Assembly: GCA_010093485.1 (NCBI GenBank)
Contig: MU001499.1
Location: forward strand, 1,441,397-1,505,396
Source: Karstenula rhodostoma CBS 690.94
Taxonomy: Eukaryota; Ascomycota; Dothideomycetes; Pleosporales; Didymosphaeriaceae
Direction: 5' to 3'
DNA length: 64,000 nt
In this document: positions 11,410 to 23,580 of the stretch, piece by piece
Numbering within the stretch: position 1 is the stretch's first letter
Layout: every line of letters starts with the position of its first letter
The notes under the pieces: model-generated
The model's database searches: none
Seen by the model: the letters and a program-made list of their open reading frames with translations, nothing else
Told to the model about the DNA's origin: nothing
Position numbers and translations under genes: made by a program

Positions 11410-13726
11410 ATGCGAGCCCACATCTCTTGTACCACAATGCTCGCGCCCTTCATATTACTAGCAACAGCCCCTCTGGGTGCCCTTGCTACAGATGTACTCA
11501 AGACCACTGGATACACCTCGTGCCAGGATGACGCCGATATCAAGGTCAACAGGATGGACGTCGAGTTCGTAAAATCCACCAAGAAGGTCACGTTCGACGT
11601 ATCCGGTACCAGTTTAAAGAAGCAGGAAGTTATGGCTATACTGGTTGTCAACGCCTACGGCATCGAGGTGTACAAGAACGAGTTCGACCCTTGCAAAGAA
11701 GCCACAAAGGTGCCTCAGTTGTGCCCAGGTAAGCGCGCCATTGCACACCTAAAAACGTGATGACTGACAGTCTACAGTACCTGAAGGCACATTCGGTGCG
11801 AAAGGAACACAGACCATCCCCGACGCGTACATGGACAAGATCCCAGCTATTGCCTTCAACGTCCCGGACTTGGACAGCCAGGCTACACTGCAGCTCAAGG
11901 CAAAAGACGGATCACAGCTGGGTTGCATTACTTCTACCGTCAGCAATGGAAAGACAATGGATGTCCCTACCGCCAGATACGTTGCAGCCGGTATCGCAGC
12001 CGGTGCGTTGGCTGTCTCCAGTATGTCGGCCCTCGTGAGCGCAGGTCACGCTGGCGCCGCGACGTCAAGCCCAAACTTTGGCGATGTTATTGGCTGGTTC
12101 CAGTCCATGGCACTGAACGGGATGATGAGCGTCAAGTACCCCAGCGTTTACCAGAGCTTCTCCAAGAACTTCGCATTCAGCACAGGTCTCGTCGGCTGGG
12201 ACAGCGCACAAAGGTCCATCGACAGCTTCCGTAACAAGACCGGTGGCAATCTCACATCAGACAGCGTCGACTACCTGAAGAAAATCGGCTATACCAGCTC
12301 GGGTCAAAACGTGACGAGGCGCGCCATTCAGGTTGCGTCGCTTTGGGTACGTGATGATTTGAGCCTCAACACCGACAACACCACCGACAGCGGGGACAGC
12401 AACAAGCTAGAAGAGTTTGGCCAAGGCATCAAGAGGTACTCGCAAGAGCTGAGCATTCCCAACGGCAACACTTTCATGACTGTGCTCCTCGTTTTTGCCA
12501 TTGTCGTCGCATCCATCACCGTCGCCATCCTCTTGTTCAAAGTCATCCTCGAGACGTGGGCTCTGTGCGGCAACTTCCCCCAGCGCCTGACTGGATTCCG
12601 CAAGCGGTACTGGTGGACACTGGCCAAGACCATCACCCACTTGATCCTTCTCCTTTACGGTATCTGGACCCTCTACTGTGTCTACCAGTTCAAGAATGGC
12701 GACTCTTGGGCTGCCAAGGTCCTTGCTGGCGTCACTCTTCCCATGTTCACCGCCGTCCTTGCCTTCTTCACATGGAAGATCTGGAGCTTGGCACAAAAGT
12801 TCAAGCGAATGGAGGGTACCCCTGGAGCTCTGTACGAGAACAAGGAGCTCTGGAGGAAATACAGCATGTTCTACGAAAACTACAAGAAGAGCTACTGGTG
12901 GCTGTTTATCCCGTTGATCTTCTACATGTTCGCTCGCGGTTGCGTCATCGCTGGCGCCGATGGTCACGGCATGGCTCAGGTTGCCGGCCAGCTTATTGTC
13001 GAGTCCTTGCTCCTTATCCTACTCCTCTGGGCTCGACCGTTCTCGCTCAAATCCGGAAACTGGATCAACATCATCATCCAGGTTGTCCGTGTTCTCTCCG
13101 TCGTTTGCATCCTCATCTTTGTCGAGGAGCTTGGTGTTACTCAAACTACCAAGACCGTGACCGGTCTTGTGTTGGTGGTCATGCAGGCTGTCTTGACTGG
13201 CCTCCTCGCCATTCTGATTGCAGTCAACGCCATCGTCATCTGCTGCAAGGAGAACCCGCACAAGAAGAGGATTAGGGAAGCCGGTAAGTCTCATCAACCC
13301 GTAATCAAACATCACACTGACAACCCCACAGAGAAGGCACGCGACCTGGATAACTTGACGCCCTTGGACGCCCGCAACTCCCTCCTCATGGACCCGCAAG
13401 AGTACAAGCGCGGCTCCATCGTCAGCGTCGGTGGCCACCGCTACGACCCGATCCCGCTCACAGAGCAGAACACACAATACCACGGCGCGCGCCCGTTCCA
13501 GGACAACGACAACGAGCACCTCATGGACAATGCCGCCGGGTTCGGGCGGACCGGCACCCACAGCCGCGGCCCCAGCGCAGACGACCGCAACCCCAGCCCC
13601 GACGCGCGGGCGCCCCGTCTGCCCTCCATCGACATGGGCACCCAGCAGACGGGGTACACATCATACGGCGGCCAGTGGCAGCCGCAGGGAGGCCCCCAGG
13701 GAGGATACCAGGGCCATGCGTATTAG
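11410..13726 (+). CDS. FLC: TRP-like / flavin carrier (FLC) membrane protein
   Basis: Exons are 11410-11728, 11778-13283 and 13332-13726 (introns of 49 and 48 bp), giving 739 aa. A signal peptide is followed by a lumenal ML-like domain with paired cysteines (about residues 28-190). Then come about nine hydrophobic segments (residues ~200-610) separated by short charged loops, such as GNFPQRLTGFRKRYWW and NPHKKRIRE. The long polar C-terminal tail is rich in Pro, Gln, Gly and Asp. This is the layout of the fungal FLC/Pkd2-like TRP family, which acts in the ER, vacuole or plasma membrane in calcium handling, FAD transport and wall maintenance. The start could also be the ATG at 11437 (ACAATG), which gives a cleaner signal peptide. 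Confidence 0.9.
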
Positions 13727-14413
13727 CTTCGATACTCCTAACGCAAAAGTAATTCTGCACTGTACATTTTCTACGCAGGGATCCCACACCGTACTGTATA
13801 TGTAAACATACACCCTCGATTTACATACATTTTATACACTGCGCGTCCGGACCCTGGAATCTATCAAGCACCCGACGAGGACGAGGTGCGCACAGCATAG
13901 CTGGGAATGGGGCGTATTATACATCCATGGGTGGTATCTATCTGCCTGTGTAAAGGGAGTTCCCTACGACTCAAACGGTTTTCTCTGGTTTGGTTACATA
14001 GACTCTGAGAGCATATTTTGTAATTCACGGACTGCGCGGCCGGGGGCCTGTATGCATATAAGTTCGGTAAGCGAGAGGAATGGGATTTTTTTGCTGATGT
14101 GATTTTTTTGTCTGTGTTCTCGTGGTGTCTGTTCAGTTCTGGTGACTTGTATTTGTGATGTTTGTGATGTTTGTGTAGACTTGGTGTTGTCGGCGAGCGC
14201 CTTCCTGAATTGCGGTCAGGCAAGGTACAACAAGCAAAAGGCAAGTGCGATGCGTGCGGCTCCTTCCTCACATGGGTACCCTCTTCCTCTGCCTCAAGTT
14301 CCCTTGCGGCTCGAGCCTTACTTCTCTCTACAACCCGCTATCATCCGAAAGTCGCTTTTGCCATCGCTTTTGAGCATCGTTGAACATCATTCCGCAGCTC
14401 CTCATCATTCGCT
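13727..14413. other. intergenic
   Basis: This contains the 3' end of the FLC-like gene and the upstream region of the GH128 gene. A repeated TTTGTGATG occurs near 14150-14175. No gene is seen. Confidence 0.6.
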
Positions 14414-15475
14414 ATGGCATTCTTTCGATGCGCTGCCGCCGCAGCGCTCCTCACTCTCGTCACGGCATCTTCGTCGTCCAAGCGTGGGCTCTGCGTCATA
14501 CCCCCCAGAGATAACCCTCACCACGCCAAAGACAGCGCTATTTGGACAACGGGACCTGGCTCCCACCTTACTTGGTATTACAACTATGGAACCACACCCA
14601 CTGGAGAGTACAAGAACACGCCCGGATTCGAGTTCGTGCCCATGTTTTGGGGCGCCCCCGAAGGCGGCTTCACTGGCGATACACCCTTCCTCGACAGCAT
14701 CCGAGAACAAATCAAGGACGGTTCGAACATCACCCACGTGCTTGGCTTCAACGAACCGGACGGATCTTTTGAGTACGGCGCCTCGAACATCCCAGCACAA
14801 GTAGCGGCCGAAGAATGGAAGAGACAGATGGAGCCACTCAAGGAACACGGCGTCAAGCTGGGTGCTCCCGCAGTCACCGGAACCCCAGCCGGCGCCACGT
14901 GGCTGCAGGACTTCTTCTCCCACTGCAACGGCAGCTGCAATCCCGACTTCCTCCCAGTCCACTTCTACGGCACCTTCGAGGCCCTGGCCAACAGGGTTGG
15001 TGAAATGACGGTCGCATATCCCAAGCTGCCGATTTAGGTAACGGAATGGGGCTACAACCACCAGGACCTTCTTACTACACAGCATGCCTTCAATGAGTCG
15101 ATCCGCATGCTTGATGATTGGAGGTGAGTACACTGCCTACCCCTTTTACCATCCGAGCATGAGCCATGGAGTGCCCGAACTTTGATTTAGTATTGCGATG
15201 ATTAGTGAAACTTGAGGAGACTTGACTGACGATTTTCTAGCAAAATCACGCGATACTCATATTTCGGTGCCTTTCGATCCGACACCTCGAACGTTGGCCC
15301 AAATTCCGCCATGTTGACAGAGGAGGGCAAGTTGACAGACATCGGGTCGTGGTATCTGGACGGACCGGCGACCAACAACATACCTCACAACAGTTGGGCC
15401 GGGGTCTTGAGGGCGAGTAATGGGGTTATAAAGGTGGCCGTCATTCTAATCCTTGTAGGGTACTTTGTAGTCTAG
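14414..15475 (+). pseudogene. GH128 (Asl1-like) glucanase with in-frame TAG
   Basis: Exons are 14414-15123 and 15241-15475, joined in phase (AG|C), for 314 codons plus the final stop. The N-terminus is a signal peptide. Family 128 features follow in order: WYYNYG, FVPMFWG, VLGFNEPD (acid/base Glu), LGAPAVT, FLPVHFYG, VTEWGY (nucleophile Glu) and YFGAFRSD. Such enzymes cleave beta-1,3-glucan at the wall surface. The codon at 15035-15037 is TAG exactly where the family has Trp before VTE (TGG to TAG), so translation would stop before the nucleophile. The downstream exon remains intact and in frame, so the change is recent, is a sequencing error, or is removed by an unusual 42-bp intron ending TTTAG. 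The C-terminal hydrophobic tail suggests a lipid anchor. Confidence 0.8.
15035..15037 (+). other. premature TAG in GH128 gene
   Basis: The codons read CTG CCG ATT TAG GTA ACG GAA TGG. A single G to A change from TGG would explain the stop. Confidence 0.8.
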
Positions 15476-15795
15476 TGACGGCTCTTGCTTACGAGGGTAG
15501 GGTGGTTGGCGTTCACTGCTGCTCATGTTGCTCTAAGACTGCGGGTATGCGGGGATCGTCATGACTGTGTTCTCTTTTGCATCTTTGGGGTGGGCAATGC
15601 GGTACTGCTGGAACTACTCTTTCGGCATTCTAAGTGCTGGCAACTGTTGCGGTAGTAGGTTTTTTTTTTATCAATTGAATCCAGGGTGTTATTTTAGCTA
15701 CTGCCTGCAAATCTGTTTCGTGCTCCCCCCTGCGGACGTACCAACGAAAGCAACACTACATATGCAAATGCCTACAAAAATAGACACAAATACAT

Positions 15796-16880
15796 TCACA
15801 CACCCCACCCAAGTCCCCCCATCTCGGGCATGGACTCATACCCACTATCTCTACTCTTGACCCTCTCCAGCCGCGGTAGCTCGTCCAACGCTCGTGCGTA
15901 AGCCTCCGTGCTAACACTCTCCTCCTCCGACCCAGTCAACTCGCCCGAGGACATAGTCCTAGTCCGCTTTGCGCTCTTCCGAATTATCTCCCTGGGCGTG
16001 ACGATAGGTAGAGACGTCGATGCACCCATGACGACATCGCCGTCTCCATCTCTCGCTGGTGCATCGTCTGCTCCCTCGGCGATAGTGGATAATGGCGAAG
16101 CCGGCGGGACGCTCTTCCGCCTTGTAGCGCTAGCCACGAGGGCGTCCCAGAGATTCGTGGTTCCCTTTTTAGCTTTATCGTGGGTGGTCTCCGGGTTGAG
16201 GATGCCCTCGGCTGGAGATGTTTGTAGCGGAGGAGAAGGAGGAGGAGGAGGGGGGGTAGGTAGAAGAGGCAGTGTAAGAGCGCGCGGCTCAAGGGGTGTA
16301 TGCACGCCGAACTGCCTGCCCCAGCGGCATTCGGAGGGGTAGTCGCAGGTGTTCCAGCAGTCTTTTTTCGGGGGGTCATCAGCACCCTCCGACGACGACG
16401 ACGATGATGATGTCGGGCAGTCGGAAGCGTAGATACTACCACTCCCACTCCTCCTCCACCGCCCCCAGGCCTTCCACCCCGCATAGTCAAACTCGCTCGC
16501 ACACGCCCTCCCCCGCCCCCTCCTCGCCTTCCCCACCGGCCGTCGCCAGCTCTTCGCCCCCGTAACGCCCCCCGCGCAGAAGGCGTGCCCGTCTTCTAGA
16601 CACCGCCGTGTCACGCCCAGGGCGTAGGTGCGGTGGCATTGGTGGCATGTCCAGAGCCAGTGGAGGGGCGGGGGTGGGTGGGAGGGCGTGTTTGGGGAGG
16701 GGAAGGTGTGCGAGTGGGGAGGGCGNNNNNNNNNNNNNNNNNNNNNNNNNNNNNNNNNNNNNNNNNNNNNNNNNNGGGGGATGGGGGGGTCGAGAGGTGG
16801 GAGGGTTTGAAGGGATGGGGGTGGTGATGGACGGGGTGGAGGTGGAGGGTTAGGGGGGGTTTTGGGGGGGTGGGGTACAT
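15796..16880 (-). CDS. unrecognised Pro-rich protein with Cys/Trp domain; assembly gap inside
   Basis: The frame is open across the whole stretch but contains 50 N (16726-16775), so the N-terminal frame and start are unresolved. I give ATG 16880 (MYPTPP) as a candidate; it lies in another frame from the downstream part and would need a gap length other than 50. The clear domain follows the gap: WTCHQCHRTYALGVTRRC, then CASEFDYAGWKAWGRW and then DCWNTCDYPSECRWGRQFGV. Eight or more cysteines are spaced like a zinc-binding or disulphide module. The rest is Pro, Ser and Glu-rich, with a C-terminal ESVSTEAYARALDELPRLERV segment. I know of similar fungal proteins only as uncharacterised. A nuclear or cytosolic adaptor role is a guess. 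Confidence 0.65.
16726..16775. other. assembly gap (50 N)
   Basis: Fifty N bases fall inside a G-rich/C-rich low-complexity coding stretch. The round number suggests a placeholder of unknown true length. Confidence 0.98.
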
Positions 16881-18667
16881 GGTGGGTTGGGATAGCTGTT
16901 GATGCTGAGGGGGTGTAATGGACGGCAGTGTGGTATGTGGATCGTATCGGGGCAAAGACCGGCTTTGCTGTTCGGGATTGGAGATGGTTTGATGTGAGAG
17001 TGAGCGATGCAAGGAAATCGCACTGGATGACAGCTTGGAGAATCGTACAGAGAGAAGAGACAGGACGAACTACCACCTTGGAAACCCGGAAGCTCCTTCC
17101 CTAATATGCGAGTGGCATGTATAATTAATAGCTGGAGGCGTCCGCCATGTCATCGCGCGCACAGAGCAGGGCCCCATGGCATCAAGTGCACCTCACTTGT
17201 CCCTTTCACGGTGTCTTTGTCCGCGAAATAAATGTCTTTGTTCCGTTAAGAATAGCATTGAGGAATGTGTCATCTCTTGTTGCACGTGCGTGCGGTCCAG
17301 AATAGGCGGGCCTTTGTTCGGATGGCGGGGGTTGGCGTTGTGAGGCTCTGGAACTGTGGAGGCGGCGAGGATGAGCAGCTGGAGGTGGGCTCTGTTTGTG
17401 CGGACGGATTGCGGTCATTGCGAGATGATATCTAAACGAGGAAGACGACGAGATGATGACTTTGGTGAGTGAGCTGGTAGGTAGGAGGCGGTTAGTCGTC
17501 TATACAGTAGGACACCGTCTTGAACACCGAGCTGATCCAGATAAACTGCCCTGTAGCAAAGTGATACGGAGCGCATGGATTTCTCGAAGACTGTCCTGTT
17601 CATGTTAACATGGCCAACTTCTGATCCCCATCCTCCTCGCGAGCGCATCTTCCTACTTATATATTGCAGTACCGGAACACATCATCATGTTGACATGCTA
17701 GGACGCAAAGTAAGGCCCGCGCGAGTCAGTGCATCGATATTCGACCTCAGAGTGACTCGTGCTACTACGCGTGTCCAGAACGTATACCGTACCGGAATCC
17801 TGGTTCACACGAGGAACATCCACCAACCTCTGCGCAGGTCTCGGAGCCAGACCCCTACCCTACACTTCAGCGTCACACCACACCACACCACCCCAACCCA
17901 AAGATAAGCCCACCCCCCATGCCGTGATCACCCCTCTACCAAGACCGCCTCAGCTCACTATCACTCCCCGTTCTCCCGATCCGAACACAGCACTCTCCCA
18001 CGCGCTCCATCCCCGTACATATCAAGCCAATTCCTTGGCGTGGAGCGAGGCGTTCCCAGCGGCACCACTCACGCGACCAACCACCACCGCTGGTCGTCGA
18101 GCCGTGCGCAAGCATCGTGTCGTCGCCGTCCGTCGCTGCTGCGAGATAAGGTCCGCGCACCGCGAGCGGATGGAGCGACGACCGTGGGAAGGATTGATGC
18201 GCGAGAAAGTGACATCATACATGGCGAGTCATGGATGCTGGCGTGCATTCCCCAGGTTCCCGGCGGGAGGATGCTGCCGCTTGGCGGGTTGAGGTCGCGG
18301 GTGAAGAGATAAGGAATGAGGCTTAGCGCGAGCTGGCGAGGATGCCAACGATCGCGCATGCTTGGCAGATAAGGAGTATGCGTGCGAGAGTGAAGCAGAT
18401 TTGCGAGGGGATGAACAGTAATAGACATGTGGAGACAAGTGGAGGATCAAACTTGGAGTTCATCCTAGATTAAAGTGTCATTCTGAGTAAGATATATGTA
18501 CAGAGTAGTGAAAACGCCGACGAAAAGATTCTTGCGCAACCCCGAGTGAGCGCATGAAGCTTTCCCCATTGATTGAAAGACAGACGCAAAGGTGGTATCT
18601 CAAACTCCAGCCAAAATGCTACACACAATAAGATCAAGTGAAGAACAACATCCGAACAGCTGAAAAT
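16881..18667. other. intergenic
   Basis: No supported gene. The frame at 17759-18292 is proline/threonine-rich without domain or splice support. GATAAG occurs at 18145, 18308 and 18368, just beyond the 3' end of the ammonium transporter gene. Confidence 0.55.
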
Positions 18668-20468
18668 TTAGTGCTCGAGGCTGTTCTTCTCGTTATGCAC
18701 GCCCTCACGTCCAGCAGCGATCGCGTGGCGGTCGCCGCCGATGCCGGTGTGGGCACCATCATGACTGCTCTCGCTCGGTGCCTTGCCCTCGAGCATTTGG
18801 CTGTGCTGGGAGATACCGTGGCGGTCGCCTTGGGGAATGTCGTGCTCGGTAGTGATCGGGTCGCTCTTAGCGGGCGTCCACGCCAGGTAGTCACGACGGA
18901 CCTCAACGTAGTCGTATGCGAATTCACCGAGCTGGTCATCGTCCATACCGAGGAGCTCAGCTTCTTCAGAGGCGCGAAGGTGAAGACCAGGGATCTTGTT
19001 GATGGCGAAAGCGATGAGAGCGCTGACAACGAACGAATAGGCAGTGCAGGCGACAATGTAGGCAATCTGGATGTACAACTGCTTCCAGTTGTGCATGATC
19101 CAGCCACCGTCAATCGTGTTGACGCCGTCGAGGCCGACAATGTAGGGGGCGGCGAAGATGCCGTTGAAGAGGAGACCGACCATTCCGGCGACACCGTGCT
19201 CAGCGAACACATCGAGGGCATCATCAATCTTGATCCAGAACTTGACTGCAACATGTTAGCGAAATTCGTACAACCATATAGCGGCGAACATACTCTTGGT
19301 AGCAAAGTTAGCAACAATGCCAGTGGTGATGCCGAGAGCAACGCTCGCCCATGGGGTGATGAAACCGGAGGCTGGGGTGGCAGCGACGAGTCCCGAAATG
19401 CATCCTGAGCACCAACCGACCATGGACCACTTGCGAGCGAGACGCCAATCGAGGAGAACCCAAGTCATCGCGGCGAACATGGCGGTCAAGTTGCTGTTCC
19501 AGCAGGCCACGGTGGCACGCAGGTTGGCACCGAAAGCAGAGCCGCCGTTGAAACCCAACCAACCGAACCAGAGGAAGACGGTACCAAGAGTGATCAGAGA
19601 CACGTTGTGTGGGCGGAAGTTGAGCATCATCTTCTCCTGGCGGCGACCGAGAACCATAGAGTAGGCGAGGGCAGACATTCCGGATACGATCTCGACGGGA
19701 CCTCCACCGGCATAGTCCAATCCACCCCATGCGAAGAACCATCCATTCGCGCCCCAGGCCCAACAGGCAACGGGGCAGTATACGATTGTGGCCCAGATCC
19801 AGATAAAGATCATCATTGGAATAAGACGACCGCGCTCGGCAACAGCTCCGACGATAATGGCGGCGGTGACGGCGCAGAATTGCATCTAAACGGGCCGATT
19901 AGCCGAAAACCTCAATAGACAGCAATTTACACGTACCTGGTAGAAAGCATACAGAAGCTCAGGGACGAGGGGACTTCCAGGACTGGGAGCCCCAAGAGTG
20001 TTCATGAGACCAAATCTTCGCAGGTCTCCGATAAAGCCGCTGGTGGCTGAGCCACTGAGAGCGAGCGAGTATCCCCAGAAATACCACTGGAAGGTGATGA
20101 CGGAGCTGGAGAACATGCAGGCCCAAATCATGGAGAGGGCAGACTTCCTCCGAGCGAGGCCAGAGTATAGAAATCCTAGACCCGGCACCATGACCATGAC
20201 CATAGCAGCAGCTATGAGGATGTAGGCCTGGTCGCCAGATTGGTACCATTGGTTCAAGTTCTCGGTGCCTGGAGTTCGCAAGATGGTCAGCTTTCTGCTC
20301 GTTCCATGATTGTGAAGAATGCTGAGTGGATGACGACGGCGGATCCGGGTCTTGTGTTGCATGTCCACGTGGGCGGTGACACAAAGCAGGGCACTCACTT
20401 GAATCTCCTCCGGTCTCTGCATTGGTACCATTGAACTCTGTGGGTGCACCCACCCAGGAGTACGACAT
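18668..20468 (-). CDS. ammonium transporter (Amt/Mep), Mep1/Mep3-like pore
   Basis: Exons are 20399-20468, 19937-20268, 19294-19885 and 18668-19245, in phase throughout, giving 523 aa. The protein has the Amt/Mep fold: a first helix at AYILIAAAMVMVMVPGLGFLY, eleven membrane segments in all and the signature DYAGGGPVEIVSG. The pore position normally held by the first of the twin histidines is Glu199; the second, His348, is kept (DVFAEHGVAG). Yeast Mep1 and Mep3 carry the same Glu, whereas Mep2 and bacterial AmtB have His. This therefore looks like a scavenging transporter rather than the Mep2-type sensor. It imports ammonium at the plasma membrane. The cytosolic tail is His, Asp and Gly-rich. 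GATA sites upstream fit nitrogen control. Confidence 0.95.
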
Positions 20469-20675
20469 GGCGGGCGAATTGGGATGGCTTGGGACTGGTG
20501 TGGTAGGGTACCCGACGGTGTACAAGAGTCAAAGGAAGGTCGGGTTGAAGGTAAAGGCAAGGGAGAGTGGGAAGCCGGGGCACTTGAATGATATAGTGAC
20601 CAGCGTGGTGGGAAGAAGCGGAGCCTGTAGATGGACGCAAAAGACACGCCGGGGCCTTTAATGGTTGATGTCTGT

Positions 20676-21089
20676 CTTATCAGGGCTGGTGCTACTGGCG
20701 CGTCTGGGAGGGCAAAATAAACGACTACCCCCGCGTTAGCAGATCTGGAGCTTTGTTCTTCTGGTGCCGGGTTTGGGCGGGTTGGCGTCACCACACAGCA
20801 TGGACTGTGTGGCCCTTATCTCGCCCTGTTACGGTGCCGCTGTTTGAGTGCTGATAAGAAGGCTGGGTCTGAGGCGGCTGCGACTGCCAGAACGGCCGAT
20901 CGCGCCCGCAAGAGGCCCATGGAAGGCGGGAGTGCCTCGCTAGAAAGTGGCGGGACCTGGCCTGTCGCGCCCAACGGTACCTTTCCGCAACTTTCCCATG
21001 GCGGTCGTCCCAGCTCGGCCAGTTTCATGTGCGGCGGGATGCTTGGCGGGTGGGATTTTTGTAAGGCGATGAGGTACGCTGGAGATAAG
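20676..21089. promoter_or_regulatory. cluster of GATA-factor sites upstream of ammonium transporter
   Basis: GATAAG occurs at 20676-20681 (minus), 20815-20820 (minus), 20853-20858 (plus) and 21084-21089 (plus), with GATAAC at about 21239. All lie 200-770 bp upstream of the transporter start. Nitrogen GATA factors (AreA/Nit2) bind HGATAR and activate such genes under nitrogen limitation. Binding is inferred, not shown. Confidence 0.5.
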
Positions 21090-22846
21090 GAATGCCGCTA
21101 GCCCCGGAAGCGGCCATCGCGCCGGCCTAAGCCAATCTCGAGTCGGGGCGCCTACGCCCCTGCACGCCTTGCCGCCACATGTCAGACGCCAGCCGCGGAC
21201 GGGCGCTGCGAACCATTATGTTATTTCGTTGTCGCCAGAGATAACCCTCTAACCCTCGGCAGGCCTGCTCTGCGCGCGCTCGAGGTCATCGCCGTGCTTA
21301 CTGCTTACTGCTTACTGGTGATTGCTGCGTGCTGTGCTGTGTCCATCGCAACTCACATATGCACCCATCCGCGCGCTCTGTACCACTCACGTGCTCACGC
21401 CTTACGCCCTGTGCGAGGCCGCGTTGGTAGCACTCGAGATCGCCCCGTTACGGGGAGAAACGTTCCTGCCCGTTCCAGAACTCAACTCGGCGAAGAAGGA
21501 CCACCGTGATGCTCGCACTCCCCACAACCCTCAGCCCCCTTTCCGTCAGGCGTACCAGCAATACACGTCTATGTGTCCGTCTTCACTGTCGATACAACAT
21601 TTGTGCGTGGGCCTGCTCCCGTGTCGTGGTACGATTTCCGCGCCGCAGGTCAGCCTGCCCCCGCGCCCGTGTTCTACAGCCCTGTATGTTCCGCAAAGGC
21701 AAGCCCAAAACCTTGGGGAACCGTAATCTGGGCCCTGACCAGTGGGGTGCGATGTTCGGGCGCGGAGCACACCTGGCGTGGGACAAAATTTCAAACCGTC
21801 GTGCTGAGGACGGCGACGCTCGCGTAGGCCAGCAATGCTTGTACGAGTGTGCTAATTCCATCCATATTTGCTTCATTGTGTCTCGGTACGCATTGACCGA
21901 CCGCAGTGAATGAAGCTATTTGTGTTATCTGGCTGGCGCAAACGTGCGTGTGGCAATTACCTGACTATCGAAATTCGACGAGGTAATGCTGCCAGCCAAT
22001 CCCTTGGTGTCCGACGTCGGACCTGAGATTAGTACACATGCTGTCTAACAATCGCGTGCCAAATGGCACTTGAAGATATCGGATCTTGGCTGCATTTTCG
22101 TTTCGAAGTCCATCAGATGATATTACAAGTGCAACAGGAGCGAGCATACGCGTTCAAGGCCTGTGTCGGAGCCACGACGCCTCGCGCAATGACCAACTAG
22201 CTGTTTTGAGTGGAGTATCCATCGCCCAGAAACGTGGGCCAAGGACATCATGTTGTCCATTATTGTAGATCATCGGGGCATGGTTTTTCTGATTGTTGAC
22301 ACGAACCACAAAGTGGAGTCCCGTAAAGTAGTAGACAAATATGGACTGCCGCATTGGGCTATATCTGTGCTTTCAAAGGTTAGCTTTTGGAAACAGCCGA
22401 GAGGACGAGGAGAACTTCGAACATTAGTTCAAATTCGCATCCTTTCAGTTAACCAATTCTAGTATACCTAGATGACCCTACGTGTCCTTGGTAAGGTACA
22501 AGCCCGCACTTTGGTTCGATTCAACTCTACACATAGGACACAACTTTTATTTCTTACCAAGGCCGGAAAGAATTTATGTCGCCCTACGTCTAAGCACCGC
22601 GTTTTCTCAAGGTTGAGAACCTCTTTCTCGTCATCCTTCTCATTTCAAGGCTGTTGCAACATTATTGTCTTCATACGTACTCGAGGTAATGCTCCACACA
22701 ATCAACAAGCGAGCGGTTAAAAGTGGGGCGATTGGCGCGGGCCCTTGACCCCGCCAAGCCTTTGATTGTTCCCCAATTCACCACCTCCACGAGTGTTACC
22801 AACCGAGCGGATCACGCTGCTGCACCTGCGCAGCAAGTCTGCCAAT
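21090..22846. other. intergenic
   Basis: No supported gene between the ammonium transporter promoter and the adaptin gene. Frames of up to 135 codons overlap each other in several frames on both strands and look like chance frames in GC-rich DNA. Confidence 0.55.
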
Positions 22847-23580
22847 ATGGTTCTTTCGTTCATCCTAATCCAGAACCGCCAGTACGTGAGGCTAGCGCTC
22901 GAATAGAGCGACACTGACGCAAGCTCAGGGGGAAGACGAGACTGGCGAAATGGTATGCGCCTTACAGCGTAAGTTCCAACCCTCAGATGTTACGCACGCA
23001 GATGCTAATCCTGATGAAGGATGAAGAGAAGGTCAAGCTCAAGGGCGAGGTACACCTACCCTTTCGATCCATCCCGCTCCGTGTCTTCCGCTCTTCCGCC
23101 GTCCCGTTGACATTTCGCACGCCCTCCACAATACCTCGAACGCGACATCTCGGATAGCAGTTAACTATATTAGGTACACCGCCTCATTGCGCCTCGCGAC
23201 CAGAAGCACCAGTCCAACTTCGTCGAATTCCGGAACATGTCCAAGATAGTATATCGACGATATGCCGGGCTATTCTTCTGTGCATGTGTCGACACAAACG
23301 ACAACGAACTGGCATATTTGGAGGCTATACATTTCTTTGTGGAGGTTCTCGATGCCTTCTTCGGCAACGTCTGCGAACTGGACCTGGTCTTTAACTTCTA
23401 CAAGGTGGGCGCCACTTCCTTGGCAGATGCTTGCGATGGAACATTGTAGGGGAGGATTGTGCAGCTAATAAGCCACAGGTCTACGCAATTCTCGATGAAG
23501 TGTTCTTGGCGGGCGAAATCGAAGAGACGAGCAAAACGGTGGTGCTGACACGACTCGCACATCTTGATAAGCTGGAGTAG
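22847..23580 (+). CDS. APS2: AP-2 complex subunit sigma (small adaptin)
   Basis: The exons are mostly too short to stand out: 22847-22881, 22929-22968, 23020-23049, 23174-23404 and 23479-23580, giving 145 aa. The sequence begins [20 protein letters not shown] and continues [40 protein letters not shown] and [17 protein letters not shown]. It matches the sigma-2 adaptin along its whole length (142-147 aa is usual). It forms the small chain of the AP-2 clathrin adaptor at the plasma membrane and helps bind acidic dileucine cargo signals. The gene is intact. Confidence 0.95.

Noticed and set aside
17759..18292. 177-codon frame
   Set aside because: Pro/Thr-rich, overlapped by other frames on both strands, no splice or domain support.
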